This document shows positions 61,192 through 64,000 of a DNA stretch of 64,000 nt, one piece after another (position 1 is the stretch's first letter; each line of letters begins with the position of its first letter). Origin of the DNA: Aureimonas sp. ME7 (lineage in GTDB: Bacteria; Pseudomonadota; Alphaproteobacteria; Rhizobiales; Rhizobiaceae); contig NZ_CAJCKW010000001.1 of NCBI RefSeq assembly GCF_903970965.1, positions 372,001 to 436,000 on the forward strand, written 5' to 3'. Made by a program: the position numbers and the translations under genes. Below the pieces are notes generated by a model, which saw nothing but the letters and a program-made list of their open reading frames with translations, did not search any database and was not told the origin of the DNA.

Positions 61192-63300
61192 ATGAGCGAC
61201 CTGCTGCTGCCGAGCGACTACATCCAGGCCGAGCGCCTGCTTCGGATCTCGACCCATCTGGGTGGGGATGCCTTCCTGATGGAACGCTTCTCCGGCACCG
61301 AGATGGTCAACGGGCTCTTCGAGTTCACCGTTGCCGTGCGCGCCAAGCGCGACGACGTGAAGCCTGAGGAGATCGTGGGCGAACGGGTGGACGTGTCGCT
61401 GGACATCGGCTTGGGTCGGCGCCGCTCCTGGAACGCCTTGGTGACGGCGCTCGACGAAGAACCGCGTCTGACACGGAGCCTGCGCCAATACGTCCTGACG
61501 CTGCGCCCCGACATCTGGCTCCTCGGCCAGAAGTCGGACTGCCGCATCTGGCAGAACAAGTCCTCGGTCGACGTGGCGGAGGCGCTCCTGTCCGAGCACG
61601 GCCTTCCCGCGCCCGACACGGCCGGCGTCCATTCGCCGCCCCCGGCTCACGAATACGACGTCCAGTGGAACGAGACGGACCTGAACTATCTCCTGCGCCG
61701 CCTGGAGGAGGACGGCATCCACTACTGGATCCGTCAGGCGGAAGGGGTGCAGCGCCTGGTTCTGGCGGACTCGGCCGCCGGCTGGGACAAGGGGGCGGAC
61801 GGCGACACGGGACTGGAGCGCTTTGCCGCCGGCTCCAGCGATCGCAACCACGTGACCTCCTGGCGCCGGCGCTTTTCCTTCACGCCGGGCAAGCGGGCGG
61901 GCCGCGACTGGAATTTCGAAACGCCGGGTACCGTGCCCGGCGCCGATACGCCCTCCACCGTCAAGCTGCCGAAAAACGGCGACTACGAGCTTTACGAATA
62001 TCCGACGCGTGCGATGGACATGGGCAGCAACGAGCGCGCTTCCAAGCTGCGCGTTCAGTCGGTGGAGGTCGACCACGAGGCGCTGAACGGCGCGTCCACC
62101 GTGCGCACGCTGGCGCCCGGCGCGCAGCTAACGCTCTACGACGTCGCCCATCCCGAGCACCGTTTCGAGACGAGCGTCGTCCTCAGCGTCCACCACGACG
62201 CGGCGAACCCGAGCTACGAGACGGGACCGGGCGAGCCGTCTTACGAAAACCGCTTCACCGCGCTTCCCGCCCGCCTGCCGGCCACGCCCCACCGCGCTAC
62301 GCCGCGCCCACGCATCGACGGCTCCCAGATCGCGCTCGTCGCCGGCCCGGAGGGCGAGGAGATCCACACCGACCAGTATGGCCGCGTCAAGCTCTGGTTC
62401 CCCTGGGACCGCCGCGCCCGGAAGGACGGCTCCGACACCAAGTGGGTGCGCGTCGCCCAGCCCTGGGCCGGCGGCGCCTGGGGCACACAGGTGATCCCGC
62501 GCATCGGCATGGAGGCGGTCGTGTCCTTCGAGGCCGGCGACCCGGACCGGCCTATCGTGACGGCACTGGTGCCCAACCCGCAGAACAAGGTGCCCTACGA
62601 CCTGCCGGCCAACAAGACCCGCATGGTCATGCGATCGAACACCCACAAGGGGCAGGGGTTCAACGAGCTTTCCTTCGAGGACGACATGGGTCGCGAGGAG
62701 GTCTTCATTCATGCGCAGCGTGATGCCACGACGAAGGTTCGCAACCACGCCAGCGAGCGCGTCGATCGCAACAAGGTCGTCAGCGTCGGCGGTGCGGCCC
62801 TGACCGAAGTCAGCCGCAACCGAGTGGACAATGTCGGTCAGAACATGACGATCAACATCGGCGGCGGCACGGTTGCCCCGATCGTTCGCCACGCACTGGC
62901 CAGCGACCGATACGGTATCAAGCAGGCCGCCTATTTCCTGGGTGACATGGAGCCGTTGGCGACCGACAGTGGAAATTTCGGCTTGAATGCCGCCGGCACC
63001 ATCGCCCAAAGCGCCGATCAGTCGCTTCTCCTGACGGCGACCGAGGATTACCACCTCTCGGTGGGGGGGAGTGCGACGGTGATCGTCGGCGAGAACTTCA
63101 GCACATCCGTCACACGCGAAAGCACCGAAATCGTCGGCACGGTCAAGACGATCGAAGCGCATGAGACATTGCGCCTTCGCTGCGGGAAGGCTGAACTCGT
63201 GATGCATGCGACGGGGGAGGTCACGTTGAACGGGAAGACGTTGAGCATCGAATTCGATGATCGGATTTCGGCGAAATCCGCCCGGATCGACCTCAATTGA
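61192..63300 (+). CDS. vgrG: T6SS spike protein VgrG (TssI)
   Basis: The product has 702 residues. The gp27-like part (about 10-370) contains NGLFEFTVAVRAKRDDVKPEEIVGE and the YDVQWNETDLNYLLRRLEEDGIHYW block. The gp5-like OB fold follows, with GEEIHTDQYGRVKLWFPWDRR and WAGGAWGTQVIPRIGMEAVVSFE, then beta-prism repeats to the end. There is no PAAR or obvious toxic extension. VgrG tips the Hcp tube. GGAG precedes ATG 61192. From about position 62700 the base composition falls (hand counts of 50-62% GC per 60-base line, versus 77% at 62461), so the C-terminus may have a different origin. Confidence 0.94.
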   Translation: MSDLLLPSDYIQAERLLRISTHLGGDAFLMERFSGTEMVNGLFEFTVAVRAKRDDVKPEEIVGERVDVSLDIGLGRRRSWNALVTALDEEPRLTRSLRQYVLTLRPDIWLLGQKSDCRIWQNKSSVDVAEALLSEHGLPAPDTAGVHSPPPAHEYDVQWNETDLNYLLRRLEEDGIHYWIRQAEGVQRLVLADSAAGWDKGADGDTGLERFAAGSSDRNHVTSWRRRFSFTPGKRAGRDWNFETPGTVPGADTPSTVKLPKNGDYELYEYPTRAMDMGSNERASKLRVQSVEVDHEALNGASTVRTLAPGAQLTLYDVAHPEHRFETSVVLSVHHDAANPSYETGPGEPSYENRFTALPARLPATPHRATPRPRIDGSQIALVAGPEGEEIHTDQYGRVKLWFPWDRRARKDGSDTKWVRVAQPWAGGAWGTQVIPRIGMEAVVSFEAGDPDRPIVTALVPNPQNKVPYDLPANKTRMVMRSNTHKGQGFNELSFEDDMGREEVFIHAQRDATTKVRNHASERVDRNKVVSVGGAALTEVSRNRVDNVGQNMTINIGGGTVAPIVRHALASDRYGIKQAAYFLGDMEPLATDSGNFGLNAAGTIAQSADQSLLLTATEDYHLSVGGSATVIVGENFSTSVTRESTEIVGTVKTIEAHETLRLRCGKAELVMHATGEVTLNGKTLSIEFDDRISAKSARIDLN

Positions 63301-63860
63301 ACCGCGTCGCCCTTTCCTCGCTCCCCTTGATCCTTCTCTTGACAGGATATCTACCCGTGCCGCCAACCATCCTGAACGTCGTGGTCGAAGGTCAGCTTCT
63401 TGAGCAAGGAGGAGCCGTGGTCGTTCTCGTCACGAGACTGGACCAGCCGACTTTCGACAAGCGATATGGCGATCTCGTCGAGCCCCAGAATGGTGAGATC
63501 GTGCTTCAGGCGAAAGCCGACAGCTCGGTGACCTTCATTGAGTTCGACGCCCCACCAGGGTTCGAATACCGATTTCGGACCCATGCTGGAGAGCCTGTCG
63601 CCGACCGGCAGGCAAGCGTGGGGGAAGGCGGTGGCTACGTGGACGCCGCGACCGGCGAGTTCGCTCCCTCCAGCGTCACGTTCAATCACTACATCCCGGG
63701 TCCAAGGATGACGGAGGCCGATGCGGCGTCCCTACTCGGTAGCGAGTTCCGCATCGATCGACAAACGTGCCGGGTGCAACCGGCGGTTCGCGTTTGTTCG
63801 GGCAGCGAGAGCGATCTCGAAGGGATGCTGCAGAAGTTCAAGCGGTCGGAGGCGCCCTGA
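63297..63860 (+). CDS. Unknown secreted protein downstream of vgrG, TTG start
   Basis: The product has 187 residues. The start TTG overlaps the vgrG stop as TTGA and yields a signal peptide (MNRVALSSLPLILLLTGYL), so the protein should reach the periplasm. The mature part is mostly beta-strand (ILNVVVEGQLLEQGGAVVVLV) with two cysteines (TCRVQPAVRVC) that may form a disulfide. I recognise no family. Location after vgrG suits a periplasmic immunity protein or an accessory of a cargo gene. GC is about 57-58% by hand count of two lines, below the window's typical value. Confidence 0.55.
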   Translation: MNRVALSSLPLILLLTGYLPVPPTILNVVVEGQLLEQGGAVVVLVTRLDQPTFDKRYGDLVEPQNGEIVLQAKADSSVTFIEFDAPPGFEYRFRTHAGEPVADRQASVGEGGGYVDAATGEFAPSSVTFNHYIPGPRMTEADAASLLGSEFRIDRQTCRVQPAVRVCSGSESDLEGMLQKFKRSEAP

Positions 63861-64000
63861 TGCTGCGCATCTATGTCCGATCGTTCCATCCCCGCGAGAA
63901 TTTCGGTCGAAGCGGCCTCTACTTCAGCGGGGACAATCGAGGTTTCAAGACTGATCCACGTGCCACCGCTCGTATCACCAGTATCGTCAATATCGATCTG
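63860..64000 (+). CDS. Truncated ORF at window edge, unknown
   Basis: An ATG at 63860 shares one base with the previous stop (TGATG), and the frame stays open to the edge (47 codons). The visible part starts MLRIYVRSFHPRENFG and contains LYFSGDNRGFKTD. No family can be assigned from this fragment. Position in the low-GC stretch behind vgrG makes an effector or its partner plausible. Confidence 0.45.
   Translation, partial: MLRIYVRSFHPRENFGRSGLYFSGDNRGFKTDPRATARITSIVNIDL

Overview
The window is about 64 kb of GC-rich alphaproteobacterial chromosome. Divergent imp and clpV/hcp-type T6SS operons without tssJ, a tandem pair of tssC genes, a fused TagF-PppA and a polysaccharide-export lipoprotein next door recall Rhizobiales/Hyphomicrobiales, in particular the Agrobacterium layout. 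The genus cannot be fixed from this sequence (Aurantimonadaceae would fit). No rRNA, tRNA, IS element, phage or CRISPR array was recognised. Coding density is high, with many ATGA/GTGA stop-start overlaps.

Layout. (1) 1-4986: a 5-oxoproline operon on the minus strand (Nramp-like transporter, PxpA, DUF1445, fused PxpBC running off the left edge), with a divergent GntR/FadR-type regulator. (2) 4997-15621: a five-gene, fully overlapping minus-strand operon, DUF4132 - MoxR AAA+ ATPase - DUF5682 - VWA - SWIM zinc finger. It has the gene content of the poorly understood E. coli yehI/yehLMPQ locus. (3) 15923-19409: an Fsr-like MFS exporter, an unknown membrane-anchored protein, a host-attachment-family protein with a clear terminator, and an SDR oxidoreductase. 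(4) 19563-23235: a ribose-type ABC importer whose permease is translationally coupled to a 28-codon leader ORF. (5) 23326-28542: a 29-residue putative membrane peptide, a CHASE4-PAS-GGDEF-EAL c-di-GMP protein, an ornithine/lysine decarboxylase and a DMT exporter. (6) 28539-34688: an oligopeptide ABC importer operon ending in a methyltransferase. (7) 34934-38038: a second GGDEF-EAL protein and a Wza-type export lipoprotein.

(8) 38190-64000: a type VI secretion island. The minus-strand operon is tssA-tssB-tssC-tssC2-tagJ-tssE-tssF-tssG-tagH-tssK-tssL-tssM-tagF/pppA-kinase. The plus-strand operon is clpV-hcp-(terminator)-unknown-CdiI-like-vgrG-secreted protein-truncated ORF. They diverge from a relatively AT-rich spacer that holds three copies of a TTGCGCAA-type palindrome next to tssA. 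TssA/B/C/E/F/G/K, Hcp and VgrG build baseplate, sheath and tube; TssL/M form the membrane complex; ClpV recycles the sheath; the FHA protein, kinase and TagF-PppA form a post-translational switch.

The most interesting points are the yeh-type five-gene system, a predicted catalytically dead PP2C domain in the T6SS switch, a candidate effector/immunity pair between hcp and vgrG, and a GC drop starting inside vgrG that may mark an exchangeable cargo cassette.
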